Shown: in pieces, positions 30,001 to 37,612 of the stretch
Position numbering within the stretch: position 1 is the stretch's first letter
Layout of the letters: every line of letters starts with the position of its first letter
NCBI GenBank assembly: GCA_947627195.1
Contig: CANQVC010000009.1
Span: 1-43,647, forward strand
Direction of reading: 5' to 3'
Origin: an uncultured Bacilli bacterium
Lineage (GTDB): Bacteria; Bacillota_I; Bacilli_A; ML615J-28; CAG-698
Length of the DNA stretch: 43,647 nucleotides
Position numbers and translations under genes: made by a program
The notes under the pieces: model-generated
Told to the model about the DNA's origin: nothing
Databases searched by the model: none
What the model saw: only the letters and a program-made list of their open reading frames with translations

Positions 30001-30623
30001 GTGAAGATGTTGAAATAACTGATGATATGATTAATGCTGAAGCTGTTCAATTTGGTAAAGCAGGAACATACGATGTTACATTAACTTATGAATTTGAAGA
30101 AAAAACTTATACAAAAACTATTAAATTCACTGTAAAAGAAAAAGAAGTTGTTATTACTGAAACTGATGCTTCCAAAAATATTCAATATGGTGATACTGAA
30201 TTTAATTTCACAAAGTTATTCCAAATTACAGTTGATGGTAAAAATGTCCCTGTTCAAGCTGAATGGATTAACACTGAATTAGTTCAATTTACAACTGAAG
30301 GTAAATATAATGTCACTTTAACTTATACAGTTGATGATAAACCATATGAATGTACAGTTGAAGTAAATGTATTAAAAGAAGGAGAGTCAACAAACAAATT
30401 TGTTGGTACATATAAACAAGGCTCTAATACTATTATTATTACCGAAGATAAAATAACATATGAAGGTCATACTTATACATATGAAATGTCTTCAGATGGT
30501 AATAAACTTACTTTCACTGATTATATTGATGATGATTATGACGTAACTTTAAGTGCTGATGGTAATACATTAACTTTAACTTGTTACGGAGATTCAGAAA
30601 AATACACACGTGTTACAGAGTAA
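24054..30623 (+). CDS. Giant modular surface lipoprotein with Ig-like repeats
   Basis: A 2189-aa predicted lipoprotein: basic start, hydrophobic core and lipobox VVGC with Cys24. About ten Ig-like repeats of 75-85 residues are seen, each with an FDFTKLF-ITVDG-EMID-pattern and ending in a YEVTLTYTVDGK-type strand pair. They lie at about residues 36-120, 126-203, 210-287, 294-371, 955-1040, 1042-1125, 1447-1532, 1859-1946, 1951-2030 and 2031-2109. Between them are one LolA/LppX-like module (about 375-545) and three beta-rich modules of about 300 residues (about 650-954, 1131-1446 and 1533-1858). Each of the three carries a GTY...DGFG signature. A small beta domain ends the protein. There is no LPXTG or C-terminal membrane span, so lipid is the only anchor seen. 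A role in adhesion or binding is inference from architecture. Confidence 0.88.
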   Translation: MTRMIKKVFAIFLTFTFLFLVVGCDGNKEKEVKKTVEITITEKNTVEVGAQSFDYTEMFKITVDGENYPVTNEMIDASDVKLDEVGSYTVKLSASIVDRTVGDKEYETTYTKDATLNVVAKAATEKVVVINETSVSKEIENGDNTFDFTKLFTITVDGENVTVTKEMIDSSKVQFNVAGSYEVTLTYTVDGKDYTKTVNVTVKEKVATEKVVVISETSVSKEIENGDNTFDFTKLFTITVDGENVTVTKEMIDSSKVQFNVAGSYEVTLTYTVDGKDYTKTITVTVKAEEVTGKVVELAETSVSKEIENGDNTFDFTKLFTITVDGENVTVTKEMIDISLVRFDVANTYPVTLNYTVDGKNYTKTVNVTVKAGATTEQLQALKTASEKNYTNYTLTIQIDEESTEVIERTETILHANLGSYGEALFILQNGSPTKYYKKNSSDKWELQTTLFTNLWTYTYAPYMYDLKITPTDFNFKDDVYTLKKMAIEKYEFLVAPYQTETIVDMQVKVNEGVITEIDIQGSESSYKMYFTAVGTTTIEDPSASEDANNEFAGIYVYMGVYLVISNDLFGAGTVKRISSKEEEFDYVIKQDENNVTYLDVNDGDYSIYKNAKGVTWTDIYGSDGTVQYTKTDKLPEPQKPEELPENPDNLPYIGKFVSYDTSGTKTNLTLWTDGTARYFTNYMGTWKFDEENPNIIHIKCSVFSYDVTVIQDGVLFAVNLDRPDDVGSLRIFVRENEHEYQEQYYKQGVAYLTIYNNIMTFIYYANGYVVTTEDVIAPEVYIHLYDTEGKLITVVQRASSLNTRLEIIEATAGTYNKGDSVLIIDGFGKATYNGESCEYYSTPFNRVVVKTKAGSVGLALNVDEMTFELAEQDGHQGEYRNDGSIVITIDGWGGMFTDPQDEMLSPSFYTYVLDGRDLTATIDGINHYYTFRSYGNGLVRKQDGTVWQKTGTHYEIEVDITQTDADTNIPYGDTNFDFTKLFNIWEDGMTKTVKKEWIDVSLVNFTTSGTYKVTLVYKCAQLDGQEFTKEIEVTVLAEGEVVDKNVIISETNASKEIENGDTEFDFTKLFKITVDGKDVTVTEEMIDSSKVKFDVAGSYEVTLTYTVDEKEYTKTISVTVKAKAVEGDISLQGTYSRLDLTSYTLTLSEKNAATYKAGSTTYEGTWTQDEQTKKITITLKASSSSKTFEVTVDEKGILFAKDVSLNSYCLFVKGATDIKTLTIGSPASIYVYEFNYNSSTIKVAMAKETYYGEVQADKDLFTKDNVVTITKDGDEICIVKISYASDTSATGQLPTEERGTYTSGEDSIVADGFGTLTGSIKGTYIVVKEYFVVKTTEGEKTLKITDKTYSVVEYDGFSGDFVDNENEDDVKYTLKLNGCGIASIEKSYTSPTYGIYTSTEDAITIVFEDPQSSFSDKYGTIVLTKTQLGNILSGKVLSEDVTFYKVEKYKAYLEVTEELVRLLDSETEHDFKQYFKLSYNGENVEITDEMIKSTVKFGEAGFYTVTLTYTVNDETYTYELQVEIYVLPYKDSPIVGKYARSTHKSSEVKFQYALELFADGTAAVTYVSGTSVTKYEGTFEYNDINKTINVTTSSASYQYTGTVKDGVLLVHKTSSSSTYSDYYCFIKDATLDTVYTGTDSYMNKFTVNDETVYILQDNTTQYGVVEVEGDIAAGQMVSLKQNGVEIKLVKFTSATAYTLSSAEKNTYKVGEESFTLDGFGTYTSDSKNGTYKVISNKILVETEDEMLVYTIDIAAKTATVVEKDQFEGIYYHDSTGAYNMAYFNFTGYGILIFNRANNLATSSQYVIGTYTVEGNKLTTLDAKGNSYEMEIGENKLTVTKEIKSDFYVSEGWEFVKISPVVEIKDSDTADKIKQNDTSFDYKSLFVVSVKEDEKATATNYKGTGLASAIIDSSAVQVDKLGTYQVTITIYVFGQKFTGSREVEVVDPSTKIVNVAETDVAKEVSGSTTSFDFKTLFKITVDGEDVEITDDMINAEAVQFGKAGTYDVTLTYEFEEKTYTKTIKFTVKEKEVVITETDASKNIQYGDTEFNFTKLFQITVDGKNVPVQAEWINTELVQFTTEGKYNVTLTYTVDDKPYECTVEVNVLKEGESTNKFVGTYKQGSNTIIITEDKITYEGHTYTYEMSSDGNKLTFTDYIDDDYDVTLSADGNTLTLTCYGDSEKYTRVTE
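24429..25163 (+). repeat. Three tandem Ig-like repeats with exact 252-bp period
   Basis: Copies begin at 24429, 24681 and 24933. Copies 1 and 2 differ at only about a dozen positions in the first 220 bp, including synonymous sites, so they arose by recent duplication or gene conversion. Copy 3 is close for its first 150 bp and then diverges. Such arrays can change copy number by slippage or recombination. Confidence 0.9.
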
Positions 30624-30627
30624 AATT

Positions 30628-30661
30628 AATTGGGATAGTGACAAGTACTATCCCAATTTTT
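30628..30661 (+). terminator. Hairpin terminator between the two giant lipoprotein genes
   Basis: Perfect 12-bp stem (30628-30639 with 30647-30658), 7-nt loop and only a short T run (30657-30661). No convincing promoter lies between it and the next gene, so partial read-through is likely. Confidence 0.75.
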
Positions 30662-30695
30662 AAAGAAAATACATTATACAAGGAAGAAGGGTATT

Positions 30696-33600
30696 ATGAA
30701 AAAATTGCAAAAAATTGTCCTACTATGCTTATGTTTCTTAGTTGCATTTATATTAGTAGCATGTGATAAAACATCTGTGAAAATAACCCAAACAGATGAA
30801 GCAACAACAGTATATGTAGGTGATGAAGTTAATCCAAGTAAGTATTTTAAAATAGAAGTAAATGAAGAAGAAATACCTGTTACTATGGATATGATTGAAG
30901 GAACTGTTGATACAACTAAACCAGGTAATTATACAATTAAATGTAGTTATGTTTATAAAGAAAAAACATATGATTTAAGTATAAATATTGAAGTTATAGC
31001 TAAAGAAGTTGTTGATAAAGTGGAAATAACTCAAACAACTCAATCGACAACCCTAGAATATGGATCAGATGTTCCTCCTCTAACAAATTATTTCCAAATT
31101 AAAATTAATGATGCTGTTGTACCAACAACACTTGATATGATAACAGGAACTGTTGATACAAATGTAGTTGGTGATCATGTTATAACATGTACTTTTGAAT
31201 ATCAAGGACAAACATATAAATTAGATGTAAAAATTACAGTTTTAGCACCTGTTGTCTTAGATACTGTTGAAGTGGGTGGAACTGATATTAGTTTTTATGT
31301 TGAAGAAAATATTACATCAACTACTTTATTACAATTATTAAAAGAAGCATTTTTTATTAAAGTAAATGACACTAATGTAACAATTGAAGATAATATGATT
31401 GATTCATCAAAAGTATTATCAACAACACCAGGTGTTTATCAAGCAACATTAACATATGTTCATCAAGATGTTACTTATAAAAAAACAATTCAAGTTGTTG
31501 TTGTTGATGGATTGACAGCTTTAAGAACTGCATTAGTTCAACCATATACAAATTATTCATTAAAAATAGAACATAATGGTGAAAATACAATTAGTTTTTA
31601 TCGTAATCTTGTGAAAACAATTGAAGATGATGAAACAGTATATTATGGTTATGATCGTATAGATGATGATTATTATAAATTAGTTCCATATAAAGATAAT
31701 TATCGTCGTACAAATATTGATAATGGTGATTTATATAATTACTATACATCAATTATTGCTTTAGATGCTAATGATTTTGAATTTGTATCGGAAGGTAATT
31801 ATAAAGTAAAAGAATCTTCATTAGTTTCCGTTTTAAACAAATTATTAAATGTTGATGGAAGTGAATATACCAATATATCTATTACTTTAAGTATGGATCA
31901 AATTGTTAATGAAATCACTGTTTCATATGAAGAAAATGGTGCAAAACAAACATTTGTAATTTCTGTTATTAATTATAATAAAAGCAATTTTGAAGTAAAT
32001 GTTGTTGATATTGATTTTAATGATTTTCTTCCAACATTAGATGATGAAACTAATAGAAGAGGTAATACAAGTATTGAAGGATTAGACAATGCTTTTGCTC
32101 ATTCATATGATAATATGAAAATAACAGGAAGTATTGATTTAATCAACAAATATGATCATGATTATACAGAATTAGAATATATTAAAACACCAACTGTATG
32201 TAAAACGACATATAATGGTTTTAGTTATATTCGTACATGGGATGCTCAAGCAAATGCTTATTTAACAGTTCCAATGGAAAATGGTAGTGAAGATTATGAT
32301 TTCTATAGTGAAGATGAATTAGAAAGATATTTATTATCTTTAGAATTAAGTACATTATTACAATTAAATTCTAATTATTTCGAAGTAGGTGAAGATGGTT
32401 ATTTTATTCCTATTGAAGGATATGAATTAGCAATTCTTTATGTTGTTTTTGGTCATTTCTTTTATTACACAACAGGAATTGATTTTGGTCAAATTCCTGA
32501 AGCAAACATTTCCTGTGAAGGAATAAAATTAAAAGTTTATAATGATTGTTTTTATCATATAGCAGGTAGATTTAAATATGTTGATGAAACTGGTGAAGAA
32601 CTTTATGCAACAATGAAATTTGAAATACGTGATATTGATAAATGTGAACTTGAAATGCCTGATACATCATATGTAACATCAATTGATCGTGCTTTTGCTT
32701 TCCTAGGTTATACTAATAGATTTGGTTTAACTTATAGATCTGAAAAACAAAATAAATCATATAAACTTAATATGAATGTTCAAAATGGATTAATTGAATA
32801 TCAATATAAAGAACATCCAGCATATTTAGCTTCACAATATATTCAATATAATAACCAATTATATTTAGTATATATTCGTCAATATGTTAATGATTTTGGT
32901 TATTGGGATGAAGAAATAGAAGTAAGAGATGTTTTTAATTTAGGTGTACCAAATATCCAAATGAGCTTCAAATTTAGGGATGAAAATAATAATTTAATAC
33001 GTTATTCTAATGCATTCACATATAACCAAACAGCTAAGTTATATGAATGTAAAAAAGAATATATTAGTTATGTAGCTAATTCATTAATTGGTGGGTATAT
33101 TGTAACAGGTGATAGACAAGCTGAAAGATTTGGTTCATATACTTCAATATTATTATCATTAAATGAAAATAGAGTTGAATATATTGAATTTACAGGTAAA
33201 GATGTTGATGGTGTTAATGATTTAACAGTCCGTCTTGAATTTAAACCTTTAACTGAATTTACTATGCCAAGCTTATATTCTCATTGGAATTATGAAGTTC
33301 CCGGATTAGATGCCCAATCTGATACAGAAGGTAGTCAAAGTCTTGAAGATTTAGATAAAGCATTCCAAGCACCAATGGATAATGTTGCCGTAGATTGTTA
33401 TGAAGCATACAGTACATTTATCAATGATATTGATGAAGGTACTGAAACAGATTATGAAAGAAATAGATATTATTATGAAGTTTGTCAAGATGAAATCTAT
33501 TCTTATAATCCAGCAACTGGTGAAGAAGTAATATCATGTTATGTACCATCAATGAATTTATATTATATATTAAACTTTAGATGGATTGATATTGGTTTCC

Positions 33601-35207
33601 ATGCAATAATGACTCCAAGTAGAGCTCAACAATATCGTTATAGTGTTAATACTGATTTTAGTAAATATAAGAGTGAAAATTTTGAAGCTAAAGATGGTTA
33701 TTTTGTACCTAAAGCAGGTTACATGGAAACATTTGCTACTAGTTTCTTTGGTGAATTAGGTTATTATGATTTCTATGTTGTTACTGTTGAAGATGTAAAA
33801 CTTAAAGTAGTTAACCAAAGAGTTGAGTATGTTGGTGTTAGATTTAACCAAGTATTTAGTATGGGTGGAACTACTATTACTAATAAATGGCAAGTTGAAT
33901 ATTTCTTTAGTGATTATGGACAAATAGAACATTATGGTCTTAATGCAATAGTAGATCCATTAGATCTTGCTTTATTTGAAAAGACAAAAGATGGATTCTA
34001 TTCAATGAATTATCAAATTACTAAAGGTGATCAAACAGAATCAATCATGATTTATAATGATGATTATTTATCTTCAGAAGAATCTGTTTATTATAGAAAA
34101 TACGTAATGCCTGATGGTAAAATTTATTATTTGACACCAAATGGCTTTATGGGTGAAGTTAATGGGGCATATAAATATATGCAAGAATCATTTGTTTCAA
34201 TTCCATTACCATACCATAATTTATTCAACCATGAAGTTGTAAGTAACATGGATGTATTCTTTAGTATGTTCTTTGAATATGATGAAAAAACAGGATGTTA
34301 TGAATGTCTTCCTGATTGGAAATCGACAGTATTTGCTTTCTTCTTTGGTGGATATCTTGTATTTAATGGACAATGTATTGAAATAACTACGGATGATGAA
34401 GATTTATTTACAAGATTTGCTTTCCGTTTAGATGAAGCTGGTCATATAGCAGAAGTTATTGTTCAATTTGATGATTATGATTTAACAATCTCTTTTGGTA
34501 AAGGTGAAGTATTTACAGTACCAACAGATGGTTCTTTAGTTGATGGTACAGAACGTCCTCCACTAGATGATATGAATAAAGAAGAAGGAACAGTTGAACA
34601 AGAAGCGTTAGAAAAAGCTATTGAAGATTTATTTAATAATTATTCATATACATTACAATGCTATGCAGATTCACCAATTGGTGAAGAACTATATACAGTA
34701 AGTTATACTATTGATGGTAATATTGCTCGTGTAGATCTTATGGAAGGTGAAAATGTAACAACATATTACATTGAATATTTAGGAAAAGATGAAAAGAATA
34801 TTGATATGTTTAATGTATATGTTGAAGATGAAAATGGTATTTGGATAAAAGAAAATGGTTCATTAGAAGAATTAATGGATGCAATGATTATCGATTATTT
34901 TGATATTAAATCATTAAAGATTAATATGTTAGAACCAGGTAATGATGGATATTTTGTTGTAAAGAAAGAATATAGATCACAATTATTCTGTGAAATGTTT
35001 GGTTATGATCCAATGGAAGGATTATTAACTTATGATGTTACTACTTTCAAAATCAAAGTTGTAAACAATAAAATTGTAAGTGTAATTGTGGCAGTTGAAA
35101 TTAAATCAAGTCCTGTATATGGCATTAGTTATTATGTATCATATAGTGTATTATTAAATAACTATAATGAAAATGATTTAACTTTACCAAATGTTACAGA
35201 AGAATAA
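30696..35207 (+). CDS. Large modular surface lipoprotein with Ig-like and six LolA-like modules
   Basis: A 1503-aa predicted lipoprotein with lipobox LVAC (Cys23). Three Ig-like repeats at about residues 28-103, 108-184 and 189-270 belong to the same family as those of the preceding protein. Then come six diverged modules of about 180-200 residues: about 272-447, 459-655, 661-858, 883-1088, 1089-1276 and 1301-1500. Most open with a helix-like LDxAF-xxYxN pattern. Most contain a GYF-type motif (DGYFIPIEGY, DGYFVPKAGY, DGYFVVKKEY) followed by a KLKV-N strand. Most end in a short MPS/LPT/VPT-type linker. The pattern of long antiparallel strands suggests the LolA/LppX half-barrel fold that binds lipid or hydrophobic ligands. 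That fold call is inference. Function unknown. Confidence 0.87.
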   Translation: MKKLQKIVLLCLCFLVAFILVACDKTSVKITQTDEATTVYVGDEVNPSKYFKIEVNEEEIPVTMDMIEGTVDTTKPGNYTIKCSYVYKEKTYDLSINIEVIAKEVVDKVEITQTTQSTTLEYGSDVPPLTNYFQIKINDAVVPTTLDMITGTVDTNVVGDHVITCTFEYQGQTYKLDVKITVLAPVVLDTVEVGGTDISFYVEENITSTTLLQLLKEAFFIKVNDTNVTIEDNMIDSSKVLSTTPGVYQATLTYVHQDVTYKKTIQVVVVDGLTALRTALVQPYTNYSLKIEHNGENTISFYRNLVKTIEDDETVYYGYDRIDDDYYKLVPYKDNYRRTNIDNGDLYNYYTSIIALDANDFEFVSEGNYKVKESSLVSVLNKLLNVDGSEYTNISITLSMDQIVNEITVSYEENGAKQTFVISVINYNKSNFEVNVVDIDFNDFLPTLDDETNRRGNTSIEGLDNAFAHSYDNMKITGSIDLINKYDHDYTELEYIKTPTVCKTTYNGFSYIRTWDAQANAYLTVPMENGSEDYDFYSEDELERYLLSLELSTLLQLNSNYFEVGEDGYFIPIEGYELAILYVVFGHFFYYTTGIDFGQIPEANISCEGIKLKVYNDCFYHIAGRFKYVDETGEELYATMKFEIRDIDKCELEMPDTSYVTSIDRAFAFLGYTNRFGLTYRSEKQNKSYKLNMNVQNGLIEYQYKEHPAYLASQYIQYNNQLYLVYIRQYVNDFGYWDEEIEVRDVFNLGVPNIQMSFKFRDENNNLIRYSNAFTYNQTAKLYECKKEYISYVANSLIGGYIVTGDRQAERFGSYTSILLSLNENRVEYIEFTGKDVDGVNDLTVRLEFKPLTEFTMPSLYSHWNYEVPGLDAQSDTEGSQSLEDLDKAFQAPMDNVAVDCYEAYSTFINDIDEGTETDYERNRYYYEVCQDEIYSYNPATGEEVISCYVPSMNLYYILNFRWIDIGFHAIMTPSRAQQYRYSVNTDFSKYKSENFEAKDGYFVPKAGYMETFATSFFGELGYYDFYVVTVEDVKLKVVNQRVEYVGVRFNQVFSMGGTTITNKWQVEYFFSDYGQIEHYGLNAIVDPLDLALFEKTKDGFYSMNYQITKGDQTESIMIYNDDYLSSEESVYYRKYVMPDGKIYYLTPNGFMGEVNGAYKYMQESFVSIPLPYHNLFNHEVVSNMDVFFSMFFEYDEKTGCYECLPDWKSTVFAFFFGGYLVFNGQCIEITTDDEDLFTRFAFRLDEAGHIAEVIVQFDDYDLTISFGKGEVFTVPTDGSLVDGTERPPLDDMNKEEGTVEQEALEKAIEDLFNNYSYTLQCYADSPIGEELYTVSYTIDGNIARVDLMEGENVTTYYIEYLGKDEKNIDMFNVYVEDENGIWIKENGSLEELMDAMIIDYFDIKSLKINMLEPGNDGYFVVKKEYRSQLFCEMFGYDPMEGLLTYDVTTFKIKVVNNKIVSVIVAVEIKSSPVYGISYYVSYSVLLNNYNENDLTLPNVTEE

Positions 35208-35231
35208 GATAAAAGTGATTTAAAATATAAG

Positions 35232-35262
35232 CAGTCAGTAGATTTTTACTGGCTGTTTTTTT
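35232..35262 (+). terminator. Rho-independent terminator after the second giant lipoprotein gene
   Basis: 9-bp stem with one G-U pair (35232-35240 with 35247-35255), 6-nt loop and seven T. Confidence 0.8.
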
Positions 35263-35554
35263 ACAAAAAAATTTTAAAAAATTGAATTTAATTGTAATTT
35301 TTTATCTATTTTCAGTAAAATCCGTGAAAATGAAAGAACTTAGGTGAAAAAAATTATATAATATTATTAATAAGTAAAATATTATATATTACTTATCATC
35401 AAAAAATTATAAATTTTTATTAGAAATTTAAGAAATGGACTATAACTATGTTTGTAATTTGATAAACTATGTTATTATATATAGTAATATAACATTTTTC
35501 GACAATTTTTGATAAAATGCAAAAAAATCTAATTAAATGAAGGGAGGAGTCAAA
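35263..35554 (+). other. AT-rich intergenic control region before the Hsp70-like cluster
   Basis: No gene is seen. It holds two dyads, 35370-35377/35389-35396 (8 bp, perfect) and 35469-35475/35489-35495 (7 bp, perfect). It also holds a perfect Spo0A-box 7-mer TTCGACA (35498-35504) and the likely promoter at 35489-35518. At this base composition a few such 7-mers are expected by chance in the window. Confidence 0.5.
35489..35518 (+). promoter_or_regulatory. Likely promoter of the Hsp70-like cluster
   Basis: Extended -10 TGATAAAAT (35510-35518) with ATAACA (35489-35494) 18 bp upstream. The Spo0A-like box falls inside the spacer, where binding would be expected to repress. An alternative TTGATA (35459-35464) / TATAGT (35480-35485) pair has a 15-bp spacer. 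Confidence 0.5.
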
Positions 35555-36172
35555 TTGAAAAATGAAAAATTTATTCGTTCACACAGAGAACGAGTAGTTT
35601 ATGTGAAAGAACTCATTATAAATGATCCAAGGTATAGAAATGAAAGAATATCAATAATTGATAGAGAAGCTTTTGTGGAATTTTTGCTTTTGGAAGATAT
35701 TTGTAAATTATATGAACATCGCTTAGAAAAAGAAAAAGCTTATATTCCCAATGGTGAAGCAGACAAAAAAGGAAAAGAAGCTAATATTGAAAAATTTATG
35801 GCAATTATTAAAGTGTTTGAAGCAGCTATTGGAGCTGCAAGATCAGCCATTAATTCAGGTGATTATAAAAAGGTTTGGCGAGCAATTCATGAAAGACCAT
35901 TAATGACTGCTTCAAATAGTATTAGATATTTACCAGAGTTAAGAGAATTAGCAGTAACGATGTTGAAAGATTTAATATATGACGCTGTTAGTGGAACAAG
36001 TGAAATAATAAAGTTAGATGAAGATTTAGATTATTTGGATATTCATGAAAGCAACTTAAGGTTTGTTAAAGGGGTTCCAGAAAACAAGGAAAGTATCGAT
36101 GAGATAATTAAAGCTGCAGAAAATATTATTCCAGATAAAAAAAGAAATAAAAGGTTAAATACAAACATTTAA
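35555..36172 (+). CDS. Small helical protein of unknown function, first gene of the Hsp70-like cluster
   Basis: A 205-aa charged, soluble, mainly helical protein with no signal peptide and no membrane span. The basic start (KFIRSHRERVVYVKEL) and Lys-rich tail are notable. It has no J-domain HPD motif, so it is not an obvious DnaJ-type partner. I place the start at TTG 35555, because GGGAGGAG (35542-35549) ends 5 nt before it. The in-frame ATG at 35537 lies upstream of that site and would put it inside the gene. It is followed 22 nt later by the next gene. I do not recognise the family. Confidence 0.75.
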   Translation: MKNEKFIRSHRERVVYVKELIINDPRYRNERISIIDREAFVEFLLLEDICKLYEHRLEKEKAYIPNGEADKKGKEANIEKFMAIIKVFEAAIGAARSAINSGDYKKVWRAIHERPLMTASNSIRYLPELRELAVTMLKDLIYDAVSGTSEIIKLDEDLDYLDIHESNLRFVKGVPENKESIDEIIKAAENIIPDKKRNKRLNTNI

Positions 36173-36194
36173 AAAAGAAGAAAGGAGAGTAAAA

Positions 36195-37322
36195 ATGACA
36201 AAAAATGAAGCTCAGAAAGAGCTAAATAAGTTAAGTGAATTTGCAAGTGATAATGTCAAGAATGTAATTCATACAGTTGTGACATATATGGATTCAATTT
36301 TTGTTGAAGATGAGCAAATACCTATTAATTTGCAGAATCATATTATACTTGGTGATTCTCAGTTGTCATCAAAAGACCTTAATTGGGCTTTGAAATTAAA
36401 CCAAATATGTAATAATCTGTATTCAAAAAAATTTGATCCTGGAATATGGCTTATAGACCATAATAATAAAATTCCTGGTCAATTTATTTCATGTATAATA
36501 AGTGTGATTGAAAAAATTCTTACGTTTCTTTATATTTTTGTTTCATTCTTGTTTGCTATTAAAGTATTACCTAATCCATTAGAATCAGATAATGGTAGTT
36601 ATGAAAACATATTCTTTATTATTGAAGTTGTAATTCCACCAATATTAGCATTTATTATATGTATAGTGAATTTAGTCGTTTATAAAATAAGAGTAGAGTA
36701 CTATAAAAAGAAAGGTTATCAACTTTCATATGAAGAATTGATGGCTTATAAATATTCTGATCAAAAAAGACTTATCCTTTATTCAATAATAGCATGGGTA
36801 ATGTCTGAAAATAGAAAAAAATATGATCAAATAATTTCTAATCAAAATAAGATTTTTGAAACCCTAAAAACAACAATAGATGGATTAGATGATATTCGAA
36901 ATGAAATTGAAAAAGAAGAAATTATAACTATGTATGAAAATAAATTAGATTTTTCTATATATTATAAGCAAATTTCCCCAAACAAAAGAAAACTCATTCA
37001 GAAATTAAAAATTATCTCATTTAGTAATGAAAGTAAAGTTTTGTTATGCGAATGTCCAGATCATAATGTTGAAACGACATTAAAAACCTTTTTTCCTAAA
37101 TTACAATGTATAGAATTTGTAAAACAAGATAATGGTTATTTTGTTTTAGGCGAAAGTTTGTTTAGAAAAATGGATGATATAGCAATTACAGGCGGAGAAT
37201 ACGTTAAAAGTATGGAATATAGATGTTTTGAATTTACTGATATATATGATAAAGAGGCATTTTTAAAAAAAAGGAATCTTTATAATATAATTGATCCATG
37301 CGAAATAGATAAATATTTTTAG
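36195..37322 (+). CDS. Two-TM protein of unknown function, second gene of the Hsp70-like cluster
   Basis: A 375-aa protein. The N-terminal region (about 1-95) is soluble and helical. Two membrane spans follow at about residues 97-122 and 139-163, separated by a short acidic loop, then a long helix (about 200-250) and a C-terminal alpha/beta-like region with scattered Cys (LLCECPD). Both large soluble parts should face the cytosol, where an Hsp70-type ATPase could act on them. AAAGGAG lies 8 nt before the ATG. Family not recognised. Confidence 0.78.
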   Translation: MTKNEAQKELNKLSEFASDNVKNVIHTVVTYMDSIFVEDEQIPINLQNHIILGDSQLSSKDLNWALKLNQICNNLYSKKFDPGIWLIDHNNKIPGQFISCIISVIEKILTFLYIFVSFLFAIKVLPNPLESDNGSYENIFFIIEVVIPPILAFIICIVNLVVYKIRVEYYKKKGYQLSYEELMAYKYSDQKRLILYSIIAWVMSENRKKYDQIISNQNKIFETLKTTIDGLDDIRNEIEKEEIITMYENKLDFSIYYKQISPNKRKLIQKLKIISFSNESKVLLCECPDHNVETTLKTFFPKLQCIEFVKQDNGYFVLGESLFRKMDDIAITGGEYVKSMEYRCFEFTDIYDKEAFLKKRNLYNIIDPCEIDKYF

Positions 37323-37328
37323 AAATTG

Positions 37329-37483
37329 ATGTCAGGCTTAAACTGGATAACTAGTTTAATTATTGGTCATATCAATAATCAGCAAAATTAGTATTAATAT
37401 TCATAATATTAATAGTTATTGTAATTATGATTTGTATATTTTCTTTATATTTACATAGAAATTTTTTGATTAATTATACGTAA
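37329..37483 (+). pseudogene. Decayed duplicate of the membrane anchor of the GrpE-like gene
   Basis: Reading from ATG 37329 gives a short LNWITSLIIGH stretch and then a stop at 37389. From 37382 another frame continues with AKLVLIFIILIVIVIMICIF and stops at 37483. This matches the start of the gene at 37613 (MNWLPSWVID..., AKLAFVVMILIVIVSMIF) in both sequence and spacing. The distance between the aligned Trp region and AKL is 41 bp here against 42 bp there, so a single-base deletion explains the break. Nothing recognisable remains downstream of 37483 up to 37612. Confidence 0.7.
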
Positions 37484-37612
37484 AGAAAAGAAAGATCAAA
37501 CATGTCAAATTGAAAATAATAAATAATGTAAAAAAATCAAAAAAAGTTGGTATTAGTTCATTACCAATTAAAATATATATGAACAATTTATAATATAAGA
37601 GGAATTAATAAA

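Noticed and set aside
35555-36172. First gene of the Hsp70-like cluster as a J-domain co-chaperone
   Set aside because: No HPD motif and no J-domain helix pattern are visible.
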